DNA of 64,000 nucleotides from Nitrospirillum sp034653355 (GTDB lineage Bacteria > Pseudomonadota > Alphaproteobacteria > Azospirillales > Azospirillaceae): assembly GCF_034653355.1 (NCBI RefSeq), contig NZ_JAYEER010000004.1:868001-932000 (forward strand). Direction: 5' to 3'. Of this stretch, positions 19,949 to 28,541 are shown in pieces. Position numbers and translations under genes: made by a program. The notes under the pieces were generated by a model, which saw nothing but the letters and a program-made list of their open reading frames with translations, made no database searches and had not been told where the DNA came from. Each line of letters starts with the position of its first letter. Position 1 is the first letter of the stretch.

Positions 19949-20611
19949 ATGATCCGCCCCGCCGCCGACCCGATCCTTCAGGACCGGCTGGATGCCGCCC
20001 GCTCCCAGGCCCGCCAGCCGCTGTCGCGGGAAGAGGTCGCCCAGATCGTCTCCACCGTCGTCGCCTCCATGGGCGGCGACGTGACCCAGCACGACATCAA
20101 GCTTTATGGCGAGCTGGAGGGCCTGGCCCGTTTCATCCACAATGCCAAGAAGGAAATCGCGGCGCTGCAGCCCAGCGACATCCACGCTGAACACATTCCC
20201 CGCGCGACGGATGAGCTGGACGCCGTGGTGGGCGCCACGGAGGATGCCACCAACCGCATCATGGACGCCTGCGACCAGCTGATGGGCATGGCCGGTGATG
20301 TGACGCCGGAGGTGTCGTCCAAGATGATGGACATCACCACCGGCATCTATGAGGCCTGCAACTTCCAGGACATCACCGGCCAGCGCATCACCAAGGTGGT
20401 GAAGGCGCTGAAGCACATCGAGGCCAAGGTGGAGGCCATGCTGGTGGCCTTCGGCGAAGATGTGCAGCGCCGCCACCCGGACGGCCCGCCCGCCGCCGAC
20501 ACGCCGGCCGGCGGCACGTCCGACGACGATTTTCTGCTGCACGGGCCCCAGCTGCCCGGCCGGGCCATCGACCAGGATGAGATCGACCGCCTGCTGGCGA
20601 GCTTCGACTGA
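19949..20611 (+). CDS. cheZ: CheZ-like chemotaxis phosphatase (copy 2)
   Basis: This 220-residue helical protein has the CheZ catalytic block ACNFQDITGQRITKV near residue 130-145, with the Asp and Gln needed for CheY-P dephosphorylation. The C-terminal tail IDQDEIDRLLASFD resembles both the CheZ CheY-docking helix and the FliM N-terminus encoded 3 kb upstream (LNQDEIDSLLGFD). It lies inside the motility operon after motE, 83 bases downstream. Paralogue of the gene at 1638-2390; the two share the catalytic block, the LHGP motif and the tail but differ in the N-terminal half. Confidence 0.82.
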   Translation: MIRPAADPILQDRLDAARSQARQPLSREEVAQIVSTVVASMGGDVTQHDIKLYGELEGLARFIHNAKKEIAALQPSDIHAEHIPRATDELDAVVGATEDATNRIMDACDQLMGMAGDVTPEVSSKMMDITTGIYEACNFQDITGQRITKVVKALKHIEAKVEAMLVAFGEDVQRRHPDGPPAADTPAGGTSDDDFLLHGPQLPGRAIDQDEIDRLLASFD

Positions 20612-20645
20612 GTCTCTAGAGGCGATGGGCCCAAGGGCGACAGGC

Positions 20646-21365
20646 ATGACGGTTGGGGTATCCAGGAACCGGCCCATGGCGGGGCTGGTGACGGGGGGAC
20701 GGAAGATCGTCCAGGAAGAGGGCGGGGTCTTCGTCCTCTACCTGTCGGTTTTCTTCCTGTTGCTGGCGTTCTTCATCCTGCTGACCTCGCTGTCCACCTT
20801 CGAGAACCGCAAGTTCGACGCCGTCGTGCAGGCCGTGCAGGACGCGTTCGGCGTCACCCTGACCCAGGGGCCAGCGGCGCAGGCCGCCCTGGCCCGCGCG
20901 GACGAGCGCCTGGGCGCCGTGGGCCGGCGCCTGGTGGCCGTGATGCCCGACACCGTCATCGACCAGGGCGGCAAGGGGGGCACCCTGGCCGCGACCATGC
21001 CGACATCCAGCCTGTTCGCCACGGCGGCGGCGGAGGGGGGCGGCACCGTCGTCACCGTCCTGCCCGGCCGCGAGGGCGTGTGGCACCAGATGGCCGAGGC
21101 GGTGCGCCCGGATGAGGAGACGGGGCTGGAGATCGATCTGGAATTCCTGGTCGGCGACGGTGGCAATCCGGGCGCCAGCCTGCCGGTCCTGCAGGCTGGG
21201 GCCATGGCCCGCACGCTGGCCGCCGCCGGGGTGGGCCCGCGCGCCATGACCGTGGGCGTGGAGAAGGGCGCGGCGGACAAGGTGCGCTTCCTGTTCCGCG
21301 CCCGGCTGCCGCATGCCGGCCCGCCGGCCGTTCCGGTGGCACCGGCGGCGGGGACACGGCCATGA
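20646..21365 (+). CDS. MotB-like membrane protein lacking the stator aspartate
   Basis: This 239-residue protein has one N-terminal transmembrane helix (GVFVLYLSVFFLLLAFFILLTSLSTFENRK, about residues 25-50) laid out like that of MotB. The helix has no Asp, the residue that carries protons through the stator, so it cannot replace MotB by itself. The rest is a periplasmic domain that resembles the OmpA/MotB fold only weakly. An upstream ATG at 20625 is possible. It overlaps the next, Asp-containing MotB-like gene by four bases. The pair may form a motor-associated heteromer (inference). Confidence 0.6.
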   Translation: MTVGVSRNRPMAGLVTGGRKIVQEEGGVFVLYLSVFFLLLAFFILLTSLSTFENRKFDAVVQAVQDAFGVTLTQGPAAQAALARADERLGAVGRRLVAVMPDTVIDQGGKGGTLAATMPTSSLFATAAAEGGGTVVTVLPGREGVWHQMAEAVRPDEETGLEIDLEFLVGDGGNPGASLPVLQAGAMARTLAAAGVGPRAMTVGVEKGAADKVRFLFRARLPHAGPPAVPVAPAAGTRP

Positions 21366-22090
21366 CCGGGCCCGACACCCTGCCGCCGCCCATCCCGGGC
21401 TTCCTGCCGGCTTTGGCGCCCAAGGCCCAGGCGCCCAAGCGCATCTGGCTGATCTCCTTCACCGATTTCGTCTGCCTGATGCTGTCTTTCTTCGTCATGC
21501 TGTACGGCATGACGGCGCCGGACGCGCGGCGGGACCAGGTGTTGCAGGCCATCTTCGGCGGATCGCCCGCCGAACAGCGCGGCAACGGCAACCTGGACCG
21601 GGGCAAGGCCACCGACCTGGGTTACCTGGGCCGGGTGATGGAAAGCCAGCTGTCCAGCGACCCGGCCCTGGCGGCGGTGCGCGTCATCCATGCCGGCGAC
21701 CGCCTGGTGGCCGCCTTGCCGGAGGAGACGCTGTTCGCCCCCGGTTCCACCACCCTGTCCTCCGCCGGCTTGGCCATCCTGTTCGCCCTGGGCGGGGTGG
21801 TCAGCAACGTCGCCAACGCGGTGGAGGTGGTCGGCCACACCGATCCCAGCCCCATCGCCAACGCCGCCTATCCGTCCAACTGGGAACTGTCGCTGGCGCG
21901 CGGCCGCACCATCGCGCTGGCGCTGGCCCGCGCCGGCTACGCCGACCCCATCACCGTGCGCGGCCAGGCCGACGGCGCCGATCCGGTCGCCGCGGGCGTC
22001 GCCACCGACCCCGACCAGGCGCGGCTGGAACGCCGCGTCGACATCGTCATCCGCGACTATGCCGCCCGGGACGGCAAGGGCCCGTCATGA
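21362..22090 (+). CDS. MotB/OmpA-domain flagellar motor protein
   Basis: This 242-residue protein has a MotB-type transmembrane helix WLISFTDFVCLMLSFFVMLYGM (about residues 29-50) that contains the expected Asp. The periplasmic OmpA-like peptidoglycan-binding domain has VEVVGHTDPSP and NWELSLARGRTIALALARAGY, and ends with the RLERRVDIVI strand. It would anchor a stator to the cell wall. It is flanked by four-base overlaps on both sides. No motA was found in the window, so its channel partner is encoded elsewhere. Confidence 0.8.
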   Translation: MTGPDTLPPPIPGFLPALAPKAQAPKRIWLISFTDFVCLMLSFFVMLYGMTAPDARRDQVLQAIFGGSPAEQRGNGNLDRGKATDLGYLGRVMESQLSSDPALAAVRVIHAGDRLVAALPEETLFAPGSTTLSSAGLAILFALGGVVSNVANAVEVVGHTDPSPIANAAYPSNWELSLARGRTIALALARAGYADPITVRGQADGADPVAAGVATDPDQARLERRVDIVIRDYAARDGKGPS

Positions 22091-25000
22091 CCGCTTACGC
22101 CCCGTTTTTCCGTTCCCTGATGCTGGGCGCCGCCCTGGCGCTGGCGGCCACGCCCGTGCTGGCCGCCCAGGAGGCCAAGGAGCCGCCGCCCACCGCCGCG
22201 CCGGCACCGGCCACGTCCCAGCCGGCGGAGGCCGCAGCCCCCCTGCCCACCGTAGCGGTGCGGGCCGGTGAGCACCCCGGCCGCAGCCGCCTGGTGTTCG
22301 ACTGGACGGGGCCGGTCAGGGCCACGCTGGAGCGTGACGGCGCCAAGCTGCTGATCCATTTCGATAGACCGGCCAAGGCCGACTTGGGCGCCGCGCGCAA
22401 GGCCGGCTCCCCCCGCATTTCCGGGGTGGAGGCGGTGGCGGGCGGTCCCGGCCTGACCGTCGCCCTGACCATTCCCGCCAACGCGGCGGTGGAGCAGTCC
22501 CGCTCCGGCGACAAGGTCGTCATCGACGTTGGTGACGGCAAGCCCGGCGCGCCGCCGGTCACGGCCAGCACCACCACGTCCGCCCCCCCGGCCACGCCCG
22601 AGAAGGCGCCGGCCACGGCGGAGAAGGCCGCCGTCGGGTCCACCGCCAAGGCCGCGCTCCCGGCGCCGGGCGCGGCGGCCAACGCCGCGCCTTCGGTGAC
22701 GGCGCCGCCGGCCGACCCGCGCGCGGTCAAGGAAGGACAGCCGCTCTACCTTATCCAGCAACAACAGCAGGCGGCCAAGAATACCGCCGCGAAGGAGGCG
22801 GCCGCCAAGCCGCCGGCGCTCGCGGCCCAGGCGCCGGAAACCCGGACGGCTGAGGCCAAGCCCCCGGCCGCCCCTGCCACGGCGGGTGAACACGCCGCCC
22901 CGCATCCACCCGCCGCCACCGGACCCGAGGGCGCGCCGGCCGCCCCCGACGTGACGGCACAGGCGGCCGATGCCCCGCCGGCACCAGCGCCGACCCTGGT
23001 GTTCGACCCGGGCCAGCCTTCGGCGGTCGCGGTGTTCGCGCGGGCCGGCTGGCTGTACGTGCTGTTCGACCGCGCGGTGCCGCCAACCACCGTGCCCACG
23101 GCCCCCGCCAACCAGCCGGCCGTGCTGGGCCAGGTGGAGCCGGTCACCTTCACCGGCGGAACGGGCTTCCGCCTGCCGGCGCCGGCGGTGCTGGAACCCA
23201 AGGTGACGGGGGAGGGGGCCACCGGCTACCGCATCACCTTCGACCACGCGCCCACCACCCCGCCCAACGGCGTGCCGGTGGTGACCGACCCCGACTTCGC
23301 CTTGGGCCCGCGCCTGGTGGTGAAGACGGCCAAGCCGGTGAAGGTGTTCACCTTCACCGACCCGGTGGTGGGTGACACGCTGAAGGTCGTGCCCATGAGC
23401 CCGGCGCCGCAGCTGACGCCGGCACCGTTGCGCTATGCCGAGGCGCAGTTCCTGCCCACGGCCCAGGGCGTGGTCATCCGCCCCATCGACGAGCGCCTGC
23501 TGGTGCAACCGTCCAAGGAGGGCGTGGAATTGACCGTGCCGGGCGGCCTGCGCCTCTCCCCCTCCACCGACGTCGCCACCGCCGCCCCGCCGCCGCCGGT
23601 GGTGGAACCCGACCGCTTCTTTGATTTCCAGCGCTGGGCCAAGGTGGACCCCAATGGTTTTGTGGCGGGCCGCGAGCGCGTCATGAACGAGATCGTCAAG
23701 GCCCCGCCGGACGATCGGCCCAAGCTGCGCCTGGATCTCGCCCGCTTCTACGCCGGCAACGGCTTCGGGCAGGAGGCGCTGGGCCTGCTGGAGATGGCGC
23801 GCAAGGACCAGCCGGATTTGGAAAAGCGGGCGGAGTTCGCCGCCGTGCGCGGCACCGCCCGCATCCTGACCGGCGACGCCAAGGGCGGTCTGGACGACCT
23901 GGCGGCGCCCCCCCTGCAGAACGAGCCGGACGTGGCCTTGTGGCGCGCCTACGCCGCCCACACCACCGGCGACGACGAAACGGCCTATCGTCTGTTCCAG
24001 AGCCGCCGGGAACTGCTGCGCGCCTATCCGGAGCCGTTCAACACCCGGTTCAGCCTCGCCGCGACCGAGGCGGCGCTGGCCAAGGGCGACGTGGACACGG
24101 CCAACACCCTGCTGGACCGGCTGGTGAAGCGGGGGGCCAACAAGGGCCCGGCCGAGACCGCCATCAACTATCTGCGCGGGGAGGCGGCGCGGCTGGCGGG
24201 CGACCATGAAAAGGCCATCGACTCCTACCGCGCGGCGACGGAGGGGACGGACCGCCTTTATCGCACCAAGGCGCGCATGGCCCTGGTGGACGAGGAGCTG
24301 GCCGCCGGCAAGCTGACCCCCGCCAAGGCGGCGGAGCAGATGGAGAAGATGCGCTTCGCCTGGACGGGCGACGATCTGGAACTGCACATCCTGCGCCGCC
24401 TGGCCGACCTGCACATCAAGGCCGGCAACTTCCCCCAGGCCTTCGACACCATGAAGCGGGCCATCACGCTGTTCCCCAACAGCCCCGAGGCGCCGCTGAT
24501 CACCAAGCAGATGACGGACACCTTCACCGGCCTGTTCGTGCGCAATGGCGCCGACAAGATGCCGCCGCTGGAGGCGCTGTCGCTTTATGAGCAGTACAAG
24601 GAGCTGACGCCCCCGGGCCCGGACGGCGACACCGTCATCCGTGTGCTGGCGGAGCGGCTGGTGGATGTGGACCTGCTGGACCGCGCGGCGGAGCTGCTGG
24701 ACCGCCAGGTGCAGTACCGCCTGCAAGGGGAGCAGAAGGTCCAGGTGGGAACGCGCGAGGCCGCCATCCGGCTGCTGAACAACCAGCCGGACAAGGCGCT
24801 GGCGGCGCTGGACCAGTCCGAGATGGCGGGCATCCCCGACACCATGGCGGCGGAACGCCGCCTGCTGCGCGCCCGCGCCCTGTCGCGCACCGACAAGGGG
24901 CCGGAGGCGGTGGCCCTGCTGAAGCAGGACAATTCCCGTCCCGCCAACCTGATGCGCATCGACATCGCCTGGCACGCCAAGCAGTGGCCGCTGGCGGCCC

Positions 25001-25455
25001 AGGCCCTGGCCGATGTTATCGGCCCGCCGCCGGCCGCCGGCCAGCCCGTGGACCCCAACATTTCGCGGCTGGTGGTGAACCGGGCGGTGGCCTTGTCGCT
25101 GGCCCAGGACTTGCCGGGCCTGCAGAAGCTGCGCACCGACTTCGGCCCGTCCATGGACAAGGGGCCGGACGCCAACATGTTCCAGGTGATGACCCGCCCG
25201 ACCGAGGCCAACGGCCTGCTGGACGCCGCCACCATCCAGAACCAGGTCAAGGAGATCGACCTGTTCAAGAGCTTCCTGGACAGCTACCGCACCCGCCAGA
25301 CCCAGGGGGCGGCTGTGCCGGGCGAGGCGTCGACGGCCGGGGGCGGGGCCGCACCCAGCGCCACGGCGCCACCGGAATCGGCCAAGCCGGCGGGCGAACC
25401 GCCCTCGGCATCCGCCGCCGCCGCCCCGCCCGCGCCGGGAGGCCAGCGGCGCTAA
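22087..25455 (+). CDS. Large exported TPR protein of the motility operon
   Basis: This 1122-residue protein begins with a Sec signal peptide (FFRSLMLGAALALAATPVLAAQ). Residues about 60-150 resemble an AMIN-like beta domain (RSRLVFDWTGPVRATLERDG through GDKVVIDVGDG). A long Pro/Ala-rich low-complexity region follows, then a second AMIN-like stretch, and from about residue 510 onward many degenerate TPR-type helix pairs. It is the last gene of the operon (ATGA overlap with the motB-like gene). It is likely periplasmic and may bind peptidoglycan or scaffold the motor. Its stop lies three bases from the convergent STY0301-like gene. Confidence 0.65.
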   Translation: MTAYAPFFRSLMLGAALALAATPVLAAQEAKEPPPTAAPAPATSQPAEAAAPLPTVAVRAGEHPGRSRLVFDWTGPVRATLERDGAKLLIHFDRPAKADLGAARKAGSPRISGVEAVAGGPGLTVALTIPANAAVEQSRSGDKVVIDVGDGKPGAPPVTASTTTSAPPATPEKAPATAEKAAVGSTAKAALPAPGAAANAAPSVTAPPADPRAVKEGQPLYLIQQQQQAAKNTAAKEAAAKPPALAAQAPETRTAEAKPPAAPATAGEHAAPHPPAATGPEGAPAAPDVTAQAADAPPAPAPTLVFDPGQPSAVAVFARAGWLYVLFDRAVPPTTVPTAPANQPAVLGQVEPVTFTGGTGFRLPAPAVLEPKVTGEGATGYRITFDHAPTTPPNGVPVVTDPDFALGPRLVVKTAKPVKVFTFTDPVVGDTLKVVPMSPAPQLTPAPLRYAEAQFLPTAQGVVIRPIDERLLVQPSKEGVELTVPGGLRLSPSTDVATAAPPPPVVEPDRFFDFQRWAKVDPNGFVAGRERVMNEIVKAPPDDRPKLRLDLARFYAGNGFGQEALGLLEMARKDQPDLEKRAEFAAVRGTARILTGDAKGGLDDLAAPPLQNEPDVALWRAYAAHTTGDDETAYRLFQSRRELLRAYPEPFNTRFSLAATEAALAKGDVDTANTLLDRLVKRGANKGPAETAINYLRGEAARLAGDHEKAIDSYRAATEGTDRLYRTKARMALVDEELAAGKLTPAKAAEQMEKMRFAWTGDDLELHILRRLADLHIKAGNFPQAFDTMKRAITLFPNSPEAPLITKQMTDTFTGLFVRNGADKMPPLEALSLYEQYKELTPPGPDGDTVIRVLAERLVDVDLLDRAAELLDRQVQYRLQGEQKVQVGTREAAIRLLNNQPDKALAALDQSEMAGIPDTMAAERRLLRARALSRTDKGPEAVALLKQDNSRPANLMRIDIAWHAKQWPLAAQALADVIGPPPAAGQPVDPNISRLVVNRAVALSLAQDLPGLQKLRTDFGPSMDKGPDANMFQVMTRPTEANGLLDAATIQNQVKEIDLFKSFLDSYRTRQTQGAAVPGEASTAGGGAAPSATAPPESAKPAGEPPSASAAAAPPAPGGQRR

Positions 25456-25458
25456 GTT

Positions 25459-25899
25459 TCAATGGCACCGCGTACCGGTTACGATATTGCCATCATGCTC
25501 GTAGCTGACCTTACATTCCTTAATGCCCGCCGGCATCTTCGTTACCGTAATAAGGGTCGTGGCGGCATAGGCGCAGGCCATCCATATGTCGTGGCCGGGG
25601 AGGGGTTGGAATTTCCAGGTCAACAGAGATTTTGTGGCCATGTCGGGAACAAGCCACGCCTGCTCGGCCGGCGGACCTTCGGAAAAAAGGACCGTCATTA
25701 AAGGATGCTGCAAGGGTGCTGGGGAAATTGCCACTGGCGGGTTCCTGCCTTGTAGAGCTGTGAAGCCGGCAGGTACATCTTGGGCGGATTCCACGACGCC
25801 CAGGGTTTTAGGGCATTGCGGCAAGCTTTCTGCGGCGGAAGACGCTGTTGCGGTTAAGATCGTAACGATAAAGAAAATGGGTTTGATCATTTTCGTCAC
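25459..25899 (-). CDS. STY0301-family secreted protein (copy A)
   Basis: This 146-residue protein has a signal peptide (MIKPIFFIVTILTATASSAA) and a mature region with CPKTL near the start, PAGFTALQGRNPP, LLTWKF, WMACAYAATT and a final Cys (GTRCH). It has four cysteines likely to form disulfides. This is the pattern I recognise as the STY0301 family of small periplasmic proteins. It is paralogous to 26467-26922 (shared CPKTL, DVPAGF, LTW-F, W-ACAY). Its ATG overlaps the stop of the BPSL0067-like gene (ATGA), so the two are translated together. Base composition is much more AT-rich than the flanking operons, which suggests transfer. Confidence 0.7.
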   Translation of the reverse strand: MTKMIKPIFFIVTILTATASSAAESLPQCPKTLGVVESAQDVPAGFTALQGRNPPVAISPAPLQHPLMTVLFSEGPPAEQAWLVPDMATKSLLTWKFQPLPGHDIWMACAYAATTLITVTKMPAGIKECKVSYEHDGNIVTGTRCH

Positions 25900-26285
25900 T
25901 CTATAACAGAAAAGGCGTCACCATTTCGGCTGGGTTCGATATATGTCCCATCGGCATTCTGGCCCCTGAATAGAAGATGGCGCTTCTGAATGCCGCCGCT
26001 ATTGGTGAACTGGTCAATGACCCAAATTCCTGTTGAATCTTGGCTTACATAAAAAGCGGCGTGATTGCCGTGGGCGTGGTTGGGGTATTGTCCATTCACA
26101 AAAGTGGCAATGGCTGTCCCAATTCTCAAGGATGTATTCCCCCGCACAGGAGCGCCTTGTTTCCAACTTGCCGTCCTCCCAGCAGAGGTAAATGCTTGAA
26201 CCAAGGCAACGCATTGCCCCGTTCCTACATTCGGTTTTATCGGATTCGTCAAAAGTGACATGGCGTCATTATAGACGTAAGGCAT
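25896..26285 (-). CDS. BPSL0067-family probable peptidoglycan amidase
   Basis: This 129-residue protein has no signal peptide. It carries the papain/NlpC-like signature: Cys in VGTGQCVALVQAF (residues about 20-32), His in GNHAAFYV, and a polar residue in VIDQFTN. The family is named after Burkholderia BPSL0067. As I recall, the corresponding B. thailandensis locus is the type VI amidase effector Tae2, which I could not check. I chose ATG at 26285 (MPYVYNDA) because family members begin this way; longer starts reach 26360. It sits between two STY0301-family genes and overlaps copy A. Low GC suggests acquisition. Confidence 0.72.
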   Translation of the reverse strand: MPYVYNDAMSLLTNPIKPNVGTGQCVALVQAFTSAGRTASWKQGAPVRGNTSLRIGTAIATFVNGQYPNHAHGNHAAFYVSQDSTGIWVIDQFTNSGGIQKRHLLFRGQNADGTYIEPSRNGDAFSVIE

Positions 26286-26431
26286 GACGGCGATTTCCAT
26301 GCGGGGTGGTGCACATTCTTCGCCTTGAAATAGAGGGGTGTCCTGCAATCTCCATTTCACTTAGGAACAGACTGCCCTGAGAGCCTTTATGCCTTTTGGG
26401 ATGTTGGATGTTCGAGCGCCGGAAATGGAGG

Positions 26432-26458
26432 CAGGGGCCGGCGAGGGGCCGGCCCCTG
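26432..26458 (-). terminator. Hairpin downstream of STY0301 copy B
   Basis: A perfect 11-bp stem (CAGGGGCCGGC and its complement) has a five-base loop. It lies just after the stop of copy B on the minus strand. There is no strong T run, so it may be an attenuating or protective hairpin. Confidence 0.5.
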
Positions 26459-26466
26459 ACCTTCGC

Positions 26467-26922
26467 TTACTGGCAGGTCAAACCAGCGGCCATGTTGCCG
26501 TCGGGGGACAGGGTGACCGTGCAGCTGCTGACGCTGGCGGGCATCTTGGACGCGATCATGATGGCGGTGGCGTCGTAGGCGCAGGCCAGCCACAGGTTCT
26601 GGGTCTGGGCCGGCGTGAACCTCCAGGTCAGGGCCGCCCGCGACTGGCTGGACGGGGGCAGGGGCGGCTGGCCGTTGGGTTCCCCATTCCAGAACAGGAT
26701 GGCGGCCAGCGGCAGGGGCAGGGGGCTGCCGTCCGGCGCCTTGGGCGGGTTGCCGTCCTGGTAGGCCTTGAAGCCGGCCGGCACGTCCCTGACCGTCTCG
26801 GTCACCGGCAGGGTCTTGGGGCACTGGGGGCCGCCCTGCGCGGCCGCCTGGCCGGCCCCTAGCCCGGTGACGGCGGTGACGGCGAACAGGGACAGCAGAC
26901 CGCTGGTCAGAACCTTCTTCAT
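26467..26922 (-). CDS. STY0301-family secreted protein (copy B)
   Basis: This protein of about 151 residues has a clear signal peptide (MKKVLTSGLLSLFAVTAVTGLGAGQAAA). The mature part aligns with copy A: QCPKTLPV, DVPAGFKAYQDGNPP, ALTWRF, NLWLACAYDAT and a C-terminal Cys pair. ATG at 26922 follows GAGGAAA; ATG at 26940 is an alternative. Unlike copy A it has the high GC of the host chromosome, so the two copies may have different histories. It could be a host-adapted immunity protein for the neighbouring amidase-like gene (inference). Confidence 0.7.
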   Translation of the reverse strand: MKKVLTSGLLSLFAVTAVTGLGAGQAAAQGGPQCPKTLPVTETVRDVPAGFKAYQDGNPPKAPDGSPLPLPLAAILFWNGEPNGQPPLPPSSQSRAALTWRFTPAQTQNLWLACAYDATAIMIASKMPASVSSCTVTLSPDGNMAAGLTCQ

Positions 26923-27067
26923 TTTCCTCACTCGGGTCATGTGGACTCAAGGTCATGGGGTGGGGCGTCGGCGCCCACGCCTTATACGAATTTAGGGTGG
27001 GCGAGCCTGCCGCACAGCGGCAAAGCGTCCCACACTTCGTTGCGCCGGCGCGGAAGAGCGATGGGCG

Positions 27068-27856
27068 CTACCCGAAGCTTTTCACTAAGCTGCCGACGAT
27101 CAGGTACCAGCCGTCCACCAGCACGAAGAAGATGATCTTGAACGGCAGGGAGATCATGGCCGGTGGCAGCATCATCATGCCCATGGACTGCAGCACCGAC
27201 GACACCACCATGTCGATCACCAGGAAGGGCACGAACACCAGGAAGCCGATCTCGAACGAGCGCTTCAGCTCCGACAGCATGAAGGCCGGGATGACCACCT
27301 GGATGGGCAGGTCCTTGGCCGTCGTCACCTTGTCGATCTTGGCGATGTCGGTGAACAGCTGCAGGTCACGCTCCCGCGTGTGCTTCAGCATGAAGTCCTG
27401 GAAGGGCACGATGGCGTTCTTCAGGCCCGTCAGCTCATCCACCTGTTCGTCGATCATGGGTTTGATGCCCGCGTCGTAGGCGGCCTGGAAGGTGGGCGCC
27501 ATGATGAAGAAGGTGAGGAACAGGGCCAGGCTCAGCATCACCTGGTTGGGCGGCACCTGCTGCGTGCCCAGGGCGGAGCGCAGGAAACCCAGCACGATGA
27601 TGATGCGCACGAAGCTGGTCATCATCACCAGGATGCTGGGCGCCACCGACAGCACGCTGATCAGCACCACCAACTGGATGATGCGGCTGGTGGAACTGCC
27701 GCCCTGCGACCCCAGGTCCAGGTTCAGGCTTTGGGCATGGGCGGTGCCGGCCAGCAGGGAAGCCGCCACCGTCAGCAGGATGGCCAGGACGGGCACACCC
27801 CAGCGGAACAGGCGGGAAGGGGGCGGCGTGCGGGAACGGTGGACGGTGGTGCTCAT
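27068..27856 (-). CDS. fliP: Flagellar biosynthesis protein FliP
   Basis: FliP forms the core of the flagellar type III export gate with FliQ and FliR. The 262-residue protein has a signal-like N-terminus, then SVLSVAPSILVMMTSFVRIIIVLGFLRSALG, VPPNQVMLSLALFLTFFIM, and the C-terminal VVPAFMLSELKRSFEIGF-type helices ending in LPPAMISLPFKIIFFVLVDGW. All family landmarks are present. Its start overlaps fliO by four bases (27853-27856). It is the last gene of a minus-strand unit running flhB2, FlgN-like, fliO, fliP. Confidence 0.94.
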   Translation of the reverse strand: MSTTVHRSRTPPPSRLFRWGVPVLAILLTVAASLLAGTAHAQSLNLDLGSQGGSSTSRIIQLVVLISVLSVAPSILVMMTSFVRIIIVLGFLRSALGTQQVPPNQVMLSLALFLTFFIMAPTFQAAYDAGIKPMIDEQVDELTGLKNAIVPFQDFMLKHTRERDLQLFTDIAKIDKVTTAKDLPIQVVIPAFMLSELKRSFEIGFLVFVPFLVIDMVVSSVLQSMGMMMLPPAMISLPFKIIFFVLVDGWYLIVGSLVKSFG

Positions 27857-28206
27857 GACAGGGGCCCCGGGGCGGGCGCCGTCGGGGCGGCGGCTTCACT
27901 GAGAACGGTCTGGAAGGTCGGGGCGGCCGTCCCGGATGGCAGGATGGGACCCTCCAGGTGCAGATCCTGGGTGCCGCCCAGCAACAGCAGATGCTCCACC
28001 CCGTCGCGGCGGATCAGCACCAGGCGGCGGCGGGGGTCCAGGGCCACGGCCTCCACCACGCCCAGGCGGCGCTGGGCCCGGCCAGGCAGCCGCGACAGGG
28101 CGCCGCCGCCGAAGCGGCGCACCAGCCAGCCGGTCACCAGGATGAAGCCCAGCACCAGGCCCAGCATCAGAGCGGCGTAGACGTAATAGGCGGCGGAGGT
28201 GACCAT
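27853..28206 (-). CDS. fliO: Flagellar biosynthetic protein FliO
   Basis: This is a 117-residue single-pass membrane protein that stabilises FliP during assembly of the export gate. An N-terminal transmembrane helix (YYVYAALMLGLVLGFILVTGWLVRRF) is followed by the small FliO beta domain (RLGVVEAVALDPRRRLVLIRRDGVEHLLLLGG) and a Pro/Ala-rich tail. It overlaps fliP downstream and starts four bases after the FlgN-like gene. Length and layout agree with FliO of other alphaproteobacteria. Confidence 0.88.
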   Translation of the reverse strand: MVTSAAYYVYAALMLGLVLGFILVTGWLVRRFGGGALSRLPGRAQRRLGVVEAVALDPRRRLVLIRRDGVEHLLLLGGTQDLHLEGPILPSGTAAPTFQTVLSEAAAPTAPAPGPLS

Positions 28207-28210
28207 GGGT

Positions 28211-28498
28211 TCAGCCGACGTCCGGATCTTCGGCGCGACGGTAGGCGGCGGCGGCGCGCCCCACCGTGGCCTTGCCCTGCGTCAGCTCGTTGGCCTTCCT
28301 CACCACCGTTTCCAACCGTTCCAGCGCGGCCAGCACGTTCTCTAGCCGCGGCAGGAAGGTTCGCGCTTCCTGCGGCGGAAGTTGGACAACTGCATTGCAT
28401 AATGCGGTAGCTTCTTCCTCCAAGCCAGCGAAGTCCACGGCGTCGCCGGCAGCCACCAGATTGGTGGTGCGGTCCAGGATGGCCAGCAGGGCGTCCAT
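28211..28498 (-). CDS. FlgN/FliT-like helical flagellar protein, possibly 5'-frameshifted
   Basis: The 95 residues from ATG 28498 form a helical, Leu/Ala/Glu-rich protein (MDALLAILDRTTNLVAAGD through RLENVLAALERLETVVRKANEL), like small flagellar chaperones of FlgN type. The natural start may be the ATG at 28545, which overlaps the flhB2 stop as ATGA. From there the frame is wrong by one base. Adding one C in the C-runs (opposite 28522-28535) would join it to this frame and give about 111 residues. I therefore mark the 5' end as uncertain. Function is inferred from context and helix pattern only. Confidence 0.5.
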   Translation of the reverse strand: MDALLAILDRTTNLVAAGDAVDFAGLEEEATALCNAVVQLPPQEARTFLPRLENVLAALERLETVVRKANELTQGKATVGRAAAAYRRAEDPDVG

Positions 28499-28541
28499 GG
28501 CCGCGGCCAGGGCGTCCGCTTGGGGGAGAGGGGGGACGTGG

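Noticed and set aside
22057..24975. Very long open frame on the minus strand (over 900 codons)
   Set aside because: It is antisense to the exported TPR gene, composed mostly of Gly, Arg, Leu and Val as expected from high-GC codon shadows, and matches no family.
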